Assembly: GCF_932526225.1 (NCBI RefSeq)
Contig: NC_064047.1
Location: 5,519,501 to 5,583,500 of the forward strand
From: Nematostella vectensis
Taxonomy: Eukaryota; Cnidaria; Anthozoa; Actiniaria; Edwardsiidae
Reading direction: 5' to 3'
DNA: 64,000 nucleotides
Under the pieces are notes generated by a model. The model searched no databases. It saw only the letters and a list, made by a program, of their open reading frames with translations, and was not told the DNA's origin. Below are positions 1 to 60,578 of this stretch, one piece after another. Position 1 is the stretch's first letter; each line of letters opens with the position of its first letter. Position numbers and translations under genes: made by a program.

Positions 1-212
1 TCAGAGGGTGTTGCATTGGGCATGTAAGAATAGAAAAGATCATGTCTTATATTTGTTTGAAGCATATGTTTGAAGTTGTTCTGAGCTCAGCTCCTTTCCA
101 TGTATACTATCGCAAATGCTGTAATCTTAAGCTTAAGATATGAAAATTGGATACACTTCCCAAGACCTTTTTTGTATTGATTACTTAGTCATGACCTTTT
201 TGTCCTCTTTAG

Positions 213-3092
213 GCTAAAAGTCTTCAAGAACGTGGCACTAAACTTGGTCTAAGCATCAACGTCCACGCGCCAAAGCTTGTAATCCCTGGACACTCAGGGT
301 CACGTGACATGCTGGTAGCTGATCTTGGCAACCTTGAAATTAACAACGCGATAGAGAAAACCCGTCATGGTGTTTTGATTGACAACATGGTAGTGACGCT
401 CAGCTCGTTTGAAGTGAGATGGTAAGTCTTCTTTGCATGATACTTAGAAATATGGGATATGCTTTACGTTTTTCATTGCGACGTGCGCTAGCGTGGCCAC
501 CTTGCAAATTTTCTGAAGTAAGCCACTCTTATATCTAATACGCTAAGGAAAAAGTGTGTGGCATCTCTCACGGACAAAAGGAGCAACTAGAAAACACAAG
601 AACCACACGACACGAATCCACACGAATGACAATCCCTAGCCAATAGGAGTGTGGCCCGAGAAGCTGCAATTAAACCATTTTTAGCCAGAGAAAGCACTCG
701 CAAACGCGCCATTTTAAAGCTCTCCACAGAGGCCCAAAAAGTATTTCTAACTCACAGCAAAAAACACCATTGACGTCCAGAACTTCGTGGTTTTCAAGCA
801 AATTACAGTTAATGTTCAGGCGAAAAAAGAAAAAATAGAGCACAATTGTTGACAGGATATCACTTTTTGTTTGCGTTTGCACGACAACAAGGGCACGCAT
901 TTTGTAAACAATCATTTCAAAGGGGTTTTAAAACTGCCACAATAATATCGATTAAATACTTAAATATTAGATTAAACTATAGAATAAAAACTGGTTCCAA
1001 ACAACTCTCAACTTTCATTTGTTGTTAGATATAGTTCTGATATCCTATCGGTCCATGTTTTCTTCGTAAATATGACTTAACAAAACAAATCTCAATCTTA
1101 GCCGATCATATAAAGCGACATGCCTTCGAATCACATTTCACAGAAAGTAGTATGGAACCCACCACCAAACATATAAACAAGACCGGGCCGATAAAGCAAG
1201 GATTCGTGCTTTTCAATGCCCATAATAAAAATGTGTAGGAAAAACTTTGATTGCATTTGACTTGAATGTAGGACGGCGAACTCGCATGAATTCCCCGCCA
1301 AACACTCAGGGCCCCAATAAGGCCGAGAAAAGTGGAGAAAATGTTTTGGGCGTAAAAATTTTTTATAGAATAAAATATAAATAATTTAAAATGAAACTTG
1401 ATATACTAAAACACAGAGGTATAAATTAATTGCCCCCAGAAAGGCCGAGAAAAGTGAAGGAAATATTTTGGGTGTAGGTTTTTTATAGCGTAGCATATGC
1501 AATTTCTGTGATCGATCAGGTTTGTATGTAGACGTTCGCTGAATTTGATTTGTAATAAATATCGGTAGCAATCCTGTTATATTGGTTTATTTCTAATATT
1601 ATAAAAGATCCTATGCTTCAAGTTTTGGCAAAACATGGAGGATTGGCAAACCATGTATTTTTTTAAATCTTGGGCTTGCCATTGTCATAAAATCGACTTG
1701 TTGATATCCCATTGTTTCGTAGCTTCTCCGAGGAAGAGAATGTGTTCAGTAATCACTTGGTGGAGCCAATCAGGCTTGATATTGTGGTGAGAAGAAGACT
1801 TGACCCAGCCGCATCACACATTCCACTCATTGAGGTGGATGCCGTTCTTGAGCTACTGCAGGTTAGTGATGGTGATGATGAGGCGGTTGTAAGGATGGTG
1901 GTGTTGGGATAGTTATAATGGTGGTGGTGGTGTTGAGTTTGTAAAACGGCGGTAGCAAGGGTGGTTGTGGTGATGTCAGGTTGGTTATGGTGGCTTTTAG
2001 GGTGATGTTAAGGCGGTGGCAAGGGTGGTGGTGGTGTTTGGTTACTTAATATGGTGGTGGTGGTGTTGTGTTGCTTATGGTGGTTATTGGGGTGATGTTA
2101 AGGTGGTGGCAAGGGTGGTGGTGATTGACGTAATGATGAGGCAGTGGCAAGGTTGGTGCCAAGGGTGGTGGTGGTGTTGGGTTACTTATATTAGTGGTGG
2201 TGGTGTTGAGTTGGTTATTGTGGTTTTTGGAGTGATGTTAAGGCGGTGGCAAGGGTAATGGTGGTGTTGAGTTGCTTGTGGTGGTTATTGGGGTGATGTT
2301 AAGGCGGTGGCAGGGGTGGTGGTTGTGTTGTTGAAGGGTAGTAGTATGATAATGATGATGATATGTATTATGTATTTGCTGTAGGTTAACCTGGCCACAC
2401 CCGACTTCAAGCTTCTAATGATGGTTATTAACAAGAACCTGACCGAAGGAATCAAAGGTACAATCTGCCTTAAAGAATGTCGATCAACCCACCCTTTGTT
2501 GTTGCTTTACAGTTGAAACTACAACGGTTTATTTGCAAATAACTTCGAAATAACAATACTCAAAATGAACTCTGATATGTTGCTAACAATATTTGATTTG
2601 CTCAAGTATCAGCTGTGGGATTTGAAGATCCTCGCTACATTGTAGTTGACGTTGTTGACTTGGACCCTAGTACTATATACCCTAAGGTACAGTATCGCCA
2701 ATTATTGTACGCTGGTCACGTCATTCATTTACCCTAAAAGGTTGTAACAGAGGGCGGTGTTGATTTTTACACGTCTCAGGAATGGCATTTAAGGTCGTCC
2801 AGAAGGCGGAATTATTATTATTTTTATTTCAGATTTTATCAGTTGAAAACGAAAACGTATTCGACTTCGAGGTGAGTTCCTGACAATATTGACTACAAGA
2901 TCTTATGATGTTGAACCTATCTGAGCTCTAAAGATTTATTCCTCTGTTCTATTTGATCAACAGTTTAAGCTCTTCACCGCTACTGATGGTGGCGACAACA
3001 AGAAGCTTGAGTTGAAACCTGATGGCGCATTGGACCTGAATGTTGGTCGCATGAACTTCGTTTTCCTTTATCGGTTCATAGATGATCTGATG
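213..3092 (+). CDS. VPS13-family protein, six internal exons (partial)
   Basis: Exons read as 213-421, 1723-1861, 2385-2457, 2607-2686, 2833-2871 and 2964-3092. All have AG/GT borders and join in one open frame of 223 codons with phases 2,1,0,0,0 at the junctions. The product reads like the middle repeating-beta-groove part of VPS13A/C: AKSLQERGTKLGLSINVHAP then LVIPG, followed by VADLGNLEI, and later VVDLDPSTIYPK and NVGRMNFVFLYRFIDDLM. VPS13 proteins are rod-like bridges that move phospholipids between membranes. The first four exons resemble human residues near 1150-1350 and the last three resemble the stretch just before them, so block order differs from the human protein as I recall it. 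The 5' part lies outside the window. No convincing downstream VPS13 exon was found before the transporter exons at 6.4 kb, so the gene is truncated, rearranged or misassembled. Confidence 0.8.
422..1722 (+). other. intron, no recognisable gene
   Basis: AT-rich intron between the first two VPS13-like exons. I see no coding signal here. At about 482-503 there is a CpG-rich motif (GCGCTAGCGTGGCCACC) that also occurs in the minisatellite near 38.1-38.4 kb. Confidence 0.6.
1910..2345 (+). repeat. GGT-rich imperfect tandem repeat in intron
   Basis: Degenerate repeats of GGTGGTGGTGTTG with a longer unit containing GTGATGTTAAGGCGGTGGCA. It starts about 50 bp after the donor of the exon ending at 1861. 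Open frames across it are low-complexity and not taken as genes. Confidence 0.85.
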
Positions 3093-3119
3093 GTAAGCAT
3101 GGGCCACCGTTAAACCTTT

Positions 3120-3690
3120 GAGTTCATCATTATCATCATGATCATCATCTGCACCGCTATGCTCATGGTCATCATCATTGTCATCATCACCATACCATCA
3201 ACACAACATCAATAGTTACCGCCGCCATCACATCATCAACATTATTATAATCATTATCGTCATCATCACCGCCACTACAGCAACAAGCAGCACCCCATGC
3301 ATCATCATTATCCTAATCATTATCATCATCACCACCACCTTATCAACGAGCACCAACCTCATCGTCATCATCAGCATCATTGTCACCATCGCCATACCAT
3401 CAACACAACATCAATAGCCACCACCACTATCATAATCATGATCATCATCATCACCACCACTTCAACAACAAGCAGTACATCATTCATCATCATTATCATA
3501 ATTACTATCGTCATCGCCACCACCTTATCAACGAGCACCAATCTCATCGTCATCATCATCATCACAATCACAATCACCACCATCATCATCATCATCAACA
3601 TTATCATCACCATCTCCGTCATCATTGCCATCAGCAGCTACCCCACCGTCACCATTATCTTTACTACCCATCATCGCTTATCGGGTACGT
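3120..3690 (+). repeat. CAT/ATC trinucleotide array with a duplicated block of about 200 bp
   Basis: Dominated by CAT and ATC triplets. A larger block appears twice: CATACCATCAACACAACATC occurs near 3190 and 3400, and CTTATCAACGAGCACCAA near 3347 and 3526. The poly-His and poly-Ile open frames here are composition artefacts. Confidence 0.85.
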
Positions 3691-4881
3691 TACCTTTTTT
3701 AGCGCTACTTAGAGCCGCTGACAAGTCCCTCCACCAACAACTACGTACAAGAGGCTGCGTCCAAGACTGGTTACTTAATATAAATTTCAGTGGCATATGG
3801 TACAAAAGGTAAAGTAGCTAGGATAGGCATTCAGTGAAATTATGAGTCATGCCACAGTTTTAAAGTATGGGTCACCACAACTCATGATTCATTATGTTGA
3901 CTATTGTAACAGCCAGCAGAGCTAAACATTGCAATCTGGGCCAACCAAAGAACTAAACAAATTTTAAAAAGTTTTAACTGCTGAACCTTTTCATTTCCAC
4001 ACCACATTTATTGCTGCATCAACATTATCATCATTCATATCTCAGTTTGTGTCAAAGTCAAAGGTGAAATTATAAGGCTTTTTTTTGTTAATGGGTTATT
4101 CTCATACCTTTGACTTTCTCTGTAACTGAAATGGCATCATCACATGACATTTATATAAAAAAATAATACTCTAAATAAGTCCCCTCAAACATTATAACCA
4201 ATCTTCACTTTTAATATGTGATATTAAAGATTGTCCAAGTTTCAATTCCATGTTATCTGTGCCATGTGCTGTCATTTATCCTTTTTTGTAATTATTTGTG
4301 GAAAAAAGTGAAGTTTAGATGTAACCCTTAACCTTTAACCCTGTTGAGACAATTTTTTTGTTTTTGTTTGTTTGTTGTATTGTCATGTAAATACTATTTT
4401 TCCCTCGAATTTTTTTCTCTGATTCATTGGTTTCCTTAGCACCTTTTTATTTCCCTGTCCCTATAGTAGCAAGCTAACTTTTGGAGGAATGTGGGCTTTT
4501 CTCTTGAAACTCACTGATATCATTTTTGAAAAAATTCCTAGGTAGTTTACGTGTTTCTATTTTTTAACAACCCTTCTTCCTTGAAATTTTCACTATGCCA
4601 CTGTATCTTCTAAGATAATATTTTGTTATGTATGTTATCCCTTATTACAATTAATTTGTTTACATAATAGAGGCGTTTGTCGTCAAGTCTTAAATAGCAT
4701 TTTTTGTACATCTTCATCAGATACTGCCTGAAAAGTCGTCTTTTTATCTATCCCTGAGTAGTGCCAATAACTCATGACCTGTACTATTTGAAACACACTT
4801 TTTTGTGCATATTGCTGACAAACAATTGCTATTGACACTTGGCTATGCCTCATTGGGTAAGTAGTGGTTAGAATCTCCGTC

Positions 4882-5075
4882 AGCCACCATGTTGTCATCT
4901 TAGCAAAATACAAAAGCATAAGTGTAAAAAAGCACTTACTGTATTTCCATTGGCTGTTTTAAGAAAGCCAATGCAATATTTTACATCGATTTTGGTAAAG
5001 TAAAGTATAAAACATTTGTTTCTTTTAATAATTGGTCTTCCATTATTTAATGAAAACAACAATAAAGTGGCTGAC
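4882..5075. mobile_element. small inverted-repeat element, family 2, copy 1
   Basis: The left arm contains GTCAGCCACCATGTTGTCAT and the right end reads AAAGTGGCTGACTGAGTCTC, close to its reverse complement. Related arms occur at 6.65-7.10 kb and 36.79-37.01 kb. There is no coding capacity, so it is MITE-like. Exact ends are approximate. Confidence 0.5.
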
Positions 5076-6031
5076 TGAGTCTCTGTAATGTAAGATCAAG
5101 GTAATCCATATCTTTTTATATGAAACAATATGCAGGGCTTTCATTAAGTTTCAGAGTAGGCGGCAGAGATTGATCAATAGGGGTGGAAGTTATTTTATTA
5201 GTTCAAATAAAACTTAAATCAGTTTTTTTTAAAAAGTAGCAGGCGTTCGGTTAAAAACAGCTGGTGGTTCAGCCAGCCACCAGGGCCTAATGAAACCCCT
5301 GGTAACTCAAGCTTGTGTGAAATCTGCTTAGTTCCTGCACTTTCCAGTGAATCAGACTTTGACAAATGTATTCCAATTCAACTGGTCTCAAAGAGAAAAA
5401 ACACTCATATTCAGAGATAAAATGCCATCTGCATTTAGCAACTCCAATAGTCATAACTTTGCCATTTATTTTGCAATAAGTAAATTCAATACCTAAATGC
5501 AATAATTTTAGTTTTTGAACTTTCCACCTTTCCCAAAAAACTTCCCATTTTTAGTAGCAATCCCCTTTTCTGTTTAAAAAGAAGAAAACACGATTTCCAC
5601 ATGCTTATCTACTTTTTAATAATAATCCCCCCTTCCCCTAAAATTTGTTTTCTCCTCCATGTCCAAAGTCAAAATTATTTTTTATTTTATGGAAATGGGA
5701 GTAAATTTGGGCTGGAAGTACTAAATTGATGTCTACTAATTTATCTTTTCTGCTTGTTGAATTGTGTTCAGTTAGAAATGCCAAATTGTGTTTTAGTACT
5801 TTGTTTATACTATGAATTTGACCTTGCCATTGGGGCTTTTTGAGATTAGCTAGGCCTGGTATAGATTCTTTTTGTGAAAATCATCTTGAATGATGTAAAG
5901 TGATGCCATCTTTTTCTGTTATCACAAATTAAATCTATAGTAGAACTTGTCTAAATGGGACTCACATGAAAGAAATCTTTTCACGATATGCAATTATTTT
6001 CCTTATAATGAAGATGAAACTACTTTTACTA

Positions 6032-6293
6032 GGGGACTTGCTCAGACCATGACCTTTTGGGTGGCAAATTCAAGCCAAAATAAACAGAGAAATGTCTGCG
6101 CTTGTCACACCAGAGAACGACGACAGAATAAAATCTTTAATATGAAAGTAAAGTTTTCTTACAAAGAAACGTTTTCGCTGTGTTGTAAGCACCGAATAAG
6201 TTGCTTCTCGTTGCTGTTATTTTGGCGCTGAAAGCCTGAACGCATGCAAGTTTGACACACAAAAAGTCACATGATCTCTTAGTGCAAGTCCTC
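6032..6293. mobile_element. MITE family 1, copy A (262 bp, TA target site)
   Basis: Starts GGGGACTTGCTC after a TA and ends GCAAGTCCTC before a TA. The right end, reverse complemented, reads GAGGACTTGCACTAAGAGAT, matching the left end of copy B at 22999. TA flanks and long terminal inverted repeats suggest a Tc1/mariner-type non-autonomous element. The open frame across it (5947-6231) is not a gene. Confidence 0.7.
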
Positions 6294-6452
6294 TATTTCT
6301 ATAATAACGGCCAAAACTCATTGTGAGGTTCAAAACGAGTCCTATTTATACCAGTTCTACCCCACCTTTATCCAAAGATTTGTTCTTCTTGTGTTTAAAA
6401 TCTAACACCACAATTAACACAAAACCACCCATTACCACCTTCCATCTAACAG

Positions 6453-6626
6453 ATCCGCTCAGAAATCATTAGCACATATGCACTGTGCGGGTTTGCAAAC
6501 TTTAGTTCGATTGGCATCCAAATTGGGGGCCTGGGACCGATGGCACCTACCGTGACATGGCCAAGATTGCAATGCGGGCACTGCTGGCTGGAACCATTGC
6601 TTGCTTTATGACAGCTTGCGTAGCTG
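6453..6626 (+). pseudogene. duplicated CNT transporter exon with frameshift
   Basis: The exon starts after AG at 6451-6452 and reads [20 protein letters not shown] then [12 protein letters not shown], which is the conserved C-terminal region of SLC28/CNT nucleoside transporters. It is a diverged copy of the exon at 7118-7298, but is 174 bp long against 181 bp. The missing 7 nt fall just after the MAP codons, so the frame is lost there. The second half, in the shifted frame, still encodes the expected transmembrane sequence up to a good GTGAGT donor. It could be a dead duplicate, a failed mutually exclusive exon, or a sequence error. Confidence 0.75.
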
Positions 6627-6647
6627 GTGAGTGAATTGTGCTGTTAT

Positions 6648-7101
6648 TGGATGCTTACAATTGATGGGTGCTCTGAAACTAGCATGCTCGAGCATCCAGT
6701 GCATTTCTCGGCCACGAAAATGACCTTTGGGAGTGCCCGCAAAGTACGCTGGATCTTTAACCATGGAAAACTAGATGAGGGCTCGAAGGAAAATCTAGTT
6801 TGACTTTGAAAATTTAAGTCTGTCACAGATTTTTTACAGTGTCTCGTAGATGAGTATCAGTCAGCAGCCATTTTGTCATCCTCGCAAAATACCTATCTAA
6901 AAAAATGCGTAAGTGCTGGAAAATATCCATTTCAACAAATGATTAGGATATTTTTAAAACTCGTAAACGGAGTAATAAGATAGTTATTTTGAGATCTCAT
7001 CTAACCGTCCTATATTCCATGAGAATATGACAACATGTGGCTGATTGGGACACGGTTTCCTCCAAGTTTCAGAGCCCTTGTATCTCGATTGTAAGCATCC
7101 A
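6648..7101. mobile_element. inverted-repeat element between duplicated transporter exons, family 2
   Basis: Outer inverted repeats at 6648-6681 and 7065-7101 share TGGATGCTTACAAT and GCTCTGAAACT. Inner arms contain ATCAGTCAGCAGCCATTTTG and GACAACATGTGGCTGAT, the family 2 signature also seen at 4.9 and 36.8 kb. It fills almost the whole intron between the two copies of the transporter exon. Confidence 0.6.
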
Positions 7102-7117
7102 CAAATGTGTTTTGTAG

Positions 7118-8271
7118 ATTTGTTCTGAGATCATCTCCACCTATGCACTGTGCGGCTTTGCCAACCTTGGATCCATCGGCGTACAGTTAGGAGGGCTGGG
7201 ACCCATGGCTCCCCACCGAGTCACTGACATGTCTAAGATAGCCATTCGTGCCCTGTTTGCGGGCACTATTGCGTGTTTTATGACCGCCTGTGTTGCGGGT
7301 AAGTCAGTGAGCTCGACGTTATTTCACAGAAGCATTTCATCAGCTGTAGGCGCCCACCTCTGACCGATGACACGTAAAGAACTTGAGATTGATAGTGGTC
7401 GGTGTCACTGTAGAGTTGACGAGACAAGATTGATAGTGGTCGGTGTCACTGTAGAGTTGACGAGACAAGATTGATAGTGGTCGGTGTCACTGTAGAGTTG
7501 ACGAGACAAGATTGATAGTGGTCGGTGTCACTGTAGAGTTGACGAGACAAGATTGATAGTGGTCGGTGTCACTGTAGAGTGAACGGGACAAAGCACTCTC
7601 TTGAAGGGGCACTCACATGCTTGTTGCTTTGAGAATGTTTGAAATTTGAAAAAGTGTGGAAAAAAAAACGTAAAGTCTTCCTGATAACTCAGTAAAGCGT
7701 AGTAAAGATAATTCTCCGTAAAAGGGATTTTATGCAAAGGATCTACCTGGTGTAGTTAAATTCAATTTCAAGGTTTGAGTAAAGGTACAGCCTGTTCCAA
7801 AACCTAAAAGTACTATTTTCAATCCATTTACATCCGCTCAATGTGAGGCGTTCAAGTCACAATATTGTATTCATCTGAAAGATTTATGGTCATTTAGTAA
7901 ACTTGGACAGTTATTTTATTAATTATTTGAGATATATCACTAAAATCCGTGCAAGTGCAGCTTAAAGCGGACTACACTGCCTGCGGACAATATTTTTTAT
8001 TCTCTCATTCAACCTAGAGCACCGAGGGCGCAGAGCGACTGGACAAATCGCCCTTTTCAAACATCTTCCCATCTCTGATTGCACAAACCCTTTTCTTTAC
8101 AATGTTTTATCACGAATCATCCCGAATTAAAACTGGACCCCCTTGTCTCTTGCAGGAGTGTTGTATGACGAGTCGCTGTACGAGGGTGCGGTCGCTATTG
8201 GCACACTCGCCCCTAACGTGACAGCCACGATAGCCTCCAATCCCACAACAATAGCGCCTACAACCGCGTGA
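7118..8271 (+). CDS. concentrative nucleoside transporter, last two exons (partial)
   Basis: Exons 7118-7298 and 8156-8271, joined in phase 1 and ending at a TGA at 8269-8271. The first encodes [20 protein letters not shown] then [10 protein letters not shown] and a helix [20 protein letters not shown], a close match to the C-terminal end of SLC28 (CNT) sodium- or proton-coupled nucleoside symporters of the plasma membrane. The tail of 37 residues is short, Thr/Ala-rich and probably extracellular. Upstream exons (N-terminal helices and nucleoside site) are not found in the window, so the gene is truncated or its front lies elsewhere. The preceding VPS13-like exon ends in phase 0 and this exon begins in phase 0, so a chimeric transcript is formally possible. 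Confidence 0.8.
7387..7591 (+). repeat. 41-bp minisatellite, 5 copies
   Basis: Unit GATTGATAGTGGTCGGTGTC plus 21 bp, starting at 7387, 7428, 7469, 7510 and 7551. The first four are almost identical, the last is diverged. It lies in the last transporter intron. Confidence 0.95.
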
Positions 8272-11200
8272 GAATATTCCTGGGATCCAGTTCTGGTGGT
8301 ACCGTATCTCTAGCAAATGCACCAGGGTTAAAGTACGTGCACGGGTTTAGCTAGTGAATTCAAGAGTTGGCCTTCACACTTCTCCGGAAGATTTCAGTCT
8401 AAATCAAGGTCCTGCCAGAACAAGTCAGGGTTCAGACACATTAGGGCAGGTTAACTCACCGATTTGGCGGCCCGATTGTAAGACAGAGTATTCTTCGGGC
8501 CACTGCTTTGCTCTGTGAGGATATAAATCTGACATCAAGTTCAGAAAATTGTCCTGACAAATGGGCGAGTTTATCACCTTGAAATATTGATCTCGGGCTA
8601 TTTTTAAGTGAGCTTTTTCCACTGAGAACAATCCACGATAAAAGTTATTTCTCTAGATTTCTTTCTCCACGAGCTGGAGTGAGTCATTTTTCAGCTAGTT
8701 TTAGTGACAGTTACATCTAACAGACGAAACGCACAAATATGCGTTAATTTATGCATTTTCTAACACCATCGATTACTTTTCAACATCAAATTTACATCGC
8801 AATAATTCATGCTAAAATAATCAAGGACATAACAGATCTCCCAAGTTTTTACCCTAGGGTTTCAATTCTTAGAAGTGGTATTTTCTATTGGGTCGGGGGA
8901 GGGTGCGAGATAAATGTGTATATATTAATAGTCTAAACAGTTTTTTTTATTGGTGTCTGAATTGAAATGTGTATTACGAGCTGCCTGAAATCCCAGTTAT
9001 TTATATTTTATGTTTGACACTTCTTAAAAGTGCCGGGCCTTATTCAACAACGGCCAACATTGGTTATAGAAACAATGGCTTTCTGTCGGCAAACTTCACG
9101 AGGTTTCGCGAAAATTTCCTGTATTTTGGGAGTTTTGTTACAATTGCTTCCTGGTAAGTTTTAGCGCCTTACACATAGTCGTGTTTGTAATATAGATAAC
9201 TAAGTGAAATCTATTTAATTGTAAATAAAATGTAGAATAGTATGATAATTTTTCTGTTGCTACATGTATGAAAGGCCACATAAAATAATCGTTTAGCATA
9301 GAGCCTCTAGGGCTCCTCACGTGAAGGGAAAAAAATCTATCAGCAAGGCGCTAAAGCTTATCAAGGTATATTTAGATATATTTATTAACATAATATTTTT
9401 CTTAAATACTAATAAACTTTAATATGATACAAGTTTGCCTTATTGTTTGGGTGTAGCCTTGCGCTGATAAACAAAAAGGTTGCTACCCGGGCTGATTTAG
9501 TATACTATTTTCCCCAGTCTCCACCAGTTCTCCTTGGGGCATAGGAAGAGAAAGTGATCAAAGTATAAAATAGAGGAGCAAACCAGCGAAATATAAACCT
9601 GCTCTTGGCGTCCCACATGGATCGTGGTGTAGCGCAAACTGGCTATATAGCTGCTTTTGCCGGCTCTTTTTCAGTGCCGTAGCAGGCCTCGAAATATTTG
9701 GGGCACAATACCGTATATGGTACACGGCCAAGCCCCTCTACTGGTCATTAGATTATTTTTGAAAATTTTTGTAATGGGGTTTGGTTAGGGACTAGCGTAC
9801 TCCAAGAAGAGGCGAAAATCTGAACAGCAACGTCTTTATTTTTGTACAAATTCCCTGTAGCCTTGTGTCAACATCACTCGATCGCCGATCGAGTGAACTC
9901 ACTACTCGTCTCAGAAATGCAGCCCATTATGTCATGCGCGCTATTTATCTATTGGCTCACTACATATTTGGGGGGAGGGGGAGGGGAGCACATGCACCCA
10001 GTGCCCCACCCCCTGCTGCGGCGCTAGCCTATTAAATATCCCACTACATGCATATAGATTCAGGTACTGCCTTAGGTGGAAAGTGCACATGTCTTTTCAC
10101 CATTTCAACGAGACGATAACTCTGTTAGACACTCCGTGAGCCTAGGCTACCTGTGATAAGAGACGGTAAAGAAAACTTTTGATTTCTTTATATTCCTATT
10201 ATTACCCTAAAATTTCCCAGTCTCGTCTATAAGTCAATGCAAAAGTATTATCAAACAAATACATATATTTTTAATTAAAATCATTCGGTTTACATTTCAG
10301 CACAGTAATAAAATCTCACATAGCTTTTGAAATCTCTCCTTCCCTCCAGTACAATACGATACAGTTTTCGTCTTGTTTGATAATATATGGATTTAGGCAT
10401 TGCCTAAAAGCGGAGCTCCAAACGACTAAATCTTTGCTAATTTTCGCTTAATAATAAATATTATTAATAATATTAAATATTATTGTATTTCTTTTTTCGT
10501 CAAAAACAGGAGTACCGAAAACCCAGGATATGCGCTGACATAGGTATAAAAAAATCAGTTCTAACATATTGAACCTGGCTATTTTTAGCAGGATTTTCCA
10601 AAAAAAAAAACAACAACAACAACTTATTTTGAGTTTTTTTACAGCCCTTTTAAAGTGAAATAAAGATGTACTTTTAAGTAAAAAAAAAAGAAGAAATTAT
10701 CAGATTGACCCATTTTGATTTCACACACTAGCACACACACATTGGCACCAGTTGGAACAGGAACTGATTTTTGTTTCCCTTTAGAATTCGAATTGTCGTA
10801 GCACTTGTAATATTTTGGATGTAAAGGGAAAAAATGTCCCCTACTAGTCTCCTAGTCTCAATAGCATTGTGCTTTTAGTAGACTCCTCATCATCACTATT
10901 TTTTTGCATTATTATCATTATACCCCCCCCCCCCCCCCTCATTTTCCCCTGACTCTTCATTGGCCCTCCCCCATTGTCTAGCTTTTGATAAAGCTATTAT
11001 GATTGGTCTGTCGTCTCAATTTCTTATTGGCCAATGAAATTTCATGTTAGATTATTTTTGTTTAGGCGCGCGCTAGTGTGACAAGATGGCGACATTTTGC
11101 CCTCAGTATTTCCAAGAGACACTTCAAGATAAATATTTTTAGACAGAGACCTTAGGTTTCGATACCAGATACACCCGAAATCAGAATCTAGCTCCTTTCG

Positions 11201-11362
11201 CTATCCTTGGCGGTATGAAAAAGTGGAAATAACCGCAAATATAGAATGCACAATGGACGAGAGATGCTCTGTAACACCCCCTACTTGATGCGACGTCCAT
11301 TTGGAAAGCTCTCGATCCTTTCGAGAAATCTGGAAAGAATAATCTGAAGTGGTGAACTCAGC
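8272..11362 (+). other. intergenic region between transporter 3' end and VPS13 start
   Basis: AT-rich, with no coding homology seen on either strand. A poly-C run lies at about 10923-10938. The last 300 bp should hold the 5' UTR and promoter of the VPS13 gene. Confidence 0.6.
11082..11093 (+). promoter_or_regulatory. YY1-like motif upstream of VPS13
   Basis: CAAGATGGCGAC, the YY1-type AAGATGGCGGC motif often found at or just after start sites of housekeeping genes, lies 270 bp before the ATG beside a CpG-rich GGCGCGCGCTAG. The start site itself cannot be placed. Confidence 0.3.
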
Positions 11363-59705
<48,343 letters not shown>

Positions 59706-59770
59706 GTGACTTATAATTAAAGCGCTTCAGTCGAGATATTGGTACTTGAACTTCTTGAAAGGTGACTTGC

Positions 59771-60578
59771 TATTAAAGGTCTTGGTAAAGGTAAATTTGA
59801 CACCACTGTTTGTTTTTGTGGTTTTTGCAAAACCTGTATCAATAGTTCTTAAACTTTATTTTTGCAAAAAGAGAAAATCCATATATCGCATTCTAAAGAC
59901 GGCTAAAATGGGCCTTCGCTGTTTCCCGTGACCTGTTGACCGTGAATTTACGCCATATCTTTTACTTTTCTAGCGTATTATTTTAAGGCGAGAACTCGAG
60001 CTTGTCGGGCGTAACCTCGCAACGGGTTTTAAGATAGCGCCTTCAAATTTTCGGTATTTGATAGATAATTATGCCATGTCATAAAGTGTGAGGAATTTTC
60101 CATTTTACACTGAAGATCGCTTTTATAGCACTTTTCGTGTCCAAATTTCGCCAGAAATGAGAGTTCCAACTTTGATTAGTGATATTTTGATGACAGTGTC
60201 AAATAAAAAAGTCCTCACACCTTTTGGTAAATCATCTATCTGTCATTGAGATGCAATTACGTGCAAATGCATGCGCAATAACGCGAATGTGCATTACGCT
60301 CTAGAGTAAACTCCGTACTTTTAAGTTTGAGGCCTCAAAACTTAAACACGGAATTAACTATTGCAAAAATAAAACTTGCAGGAGATAACTCAATCTGTTA
60401 TCTTTTATTTGATATATAATTCCTCAACCCAACATAAACCACTGACACTGTTTTGTGTTTGGCATAAGAGAAGTTTATTATAAAATCACTACAAACTGAT
60501 AAATGAAAAACTAAAATAATAATAATAAACCTCTCTGCCACCAAACCACCGGCCAAACAACAAAACAGTGCAGAAGGC
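59771..60578 (+). other. VPS13 intron DNA and 3' flank of the retroelement
   Basis: No gene seen. The left edge of the DIRS-like element must fall here, but no terminal repeat could be paired within the window. Confidence 0.5.

Larger units (their letters stand above)
3691..6452 (+). other. non-coding stretch between VPS13-like and transporter exons
   Basis: No exon of VPS13 or of the upstream part of a nucleoside transporter could be recognised. A possible 18-bp AG/GT-bounded microexon at 3792-3809 is too short to claim. Two inverted-repeat elements (4882-5075 and 6032-6293) lie here; the rest is AT-rich single-copy-looking DNA. Confidence 0.55.

Noticed and set aside
3792-3809. 18-bp microexon with AG/GT borders (WHMVQK) continuing the VPS13-like run
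   Set aside because: Too short, and it does not match the residues expected after RFIDDLM.
5947-6231. 94-aa frame as a small gene
   Set aside because: It overlaps the MITE at 6032-6293 almost entirely and has no similarity to known proteins.
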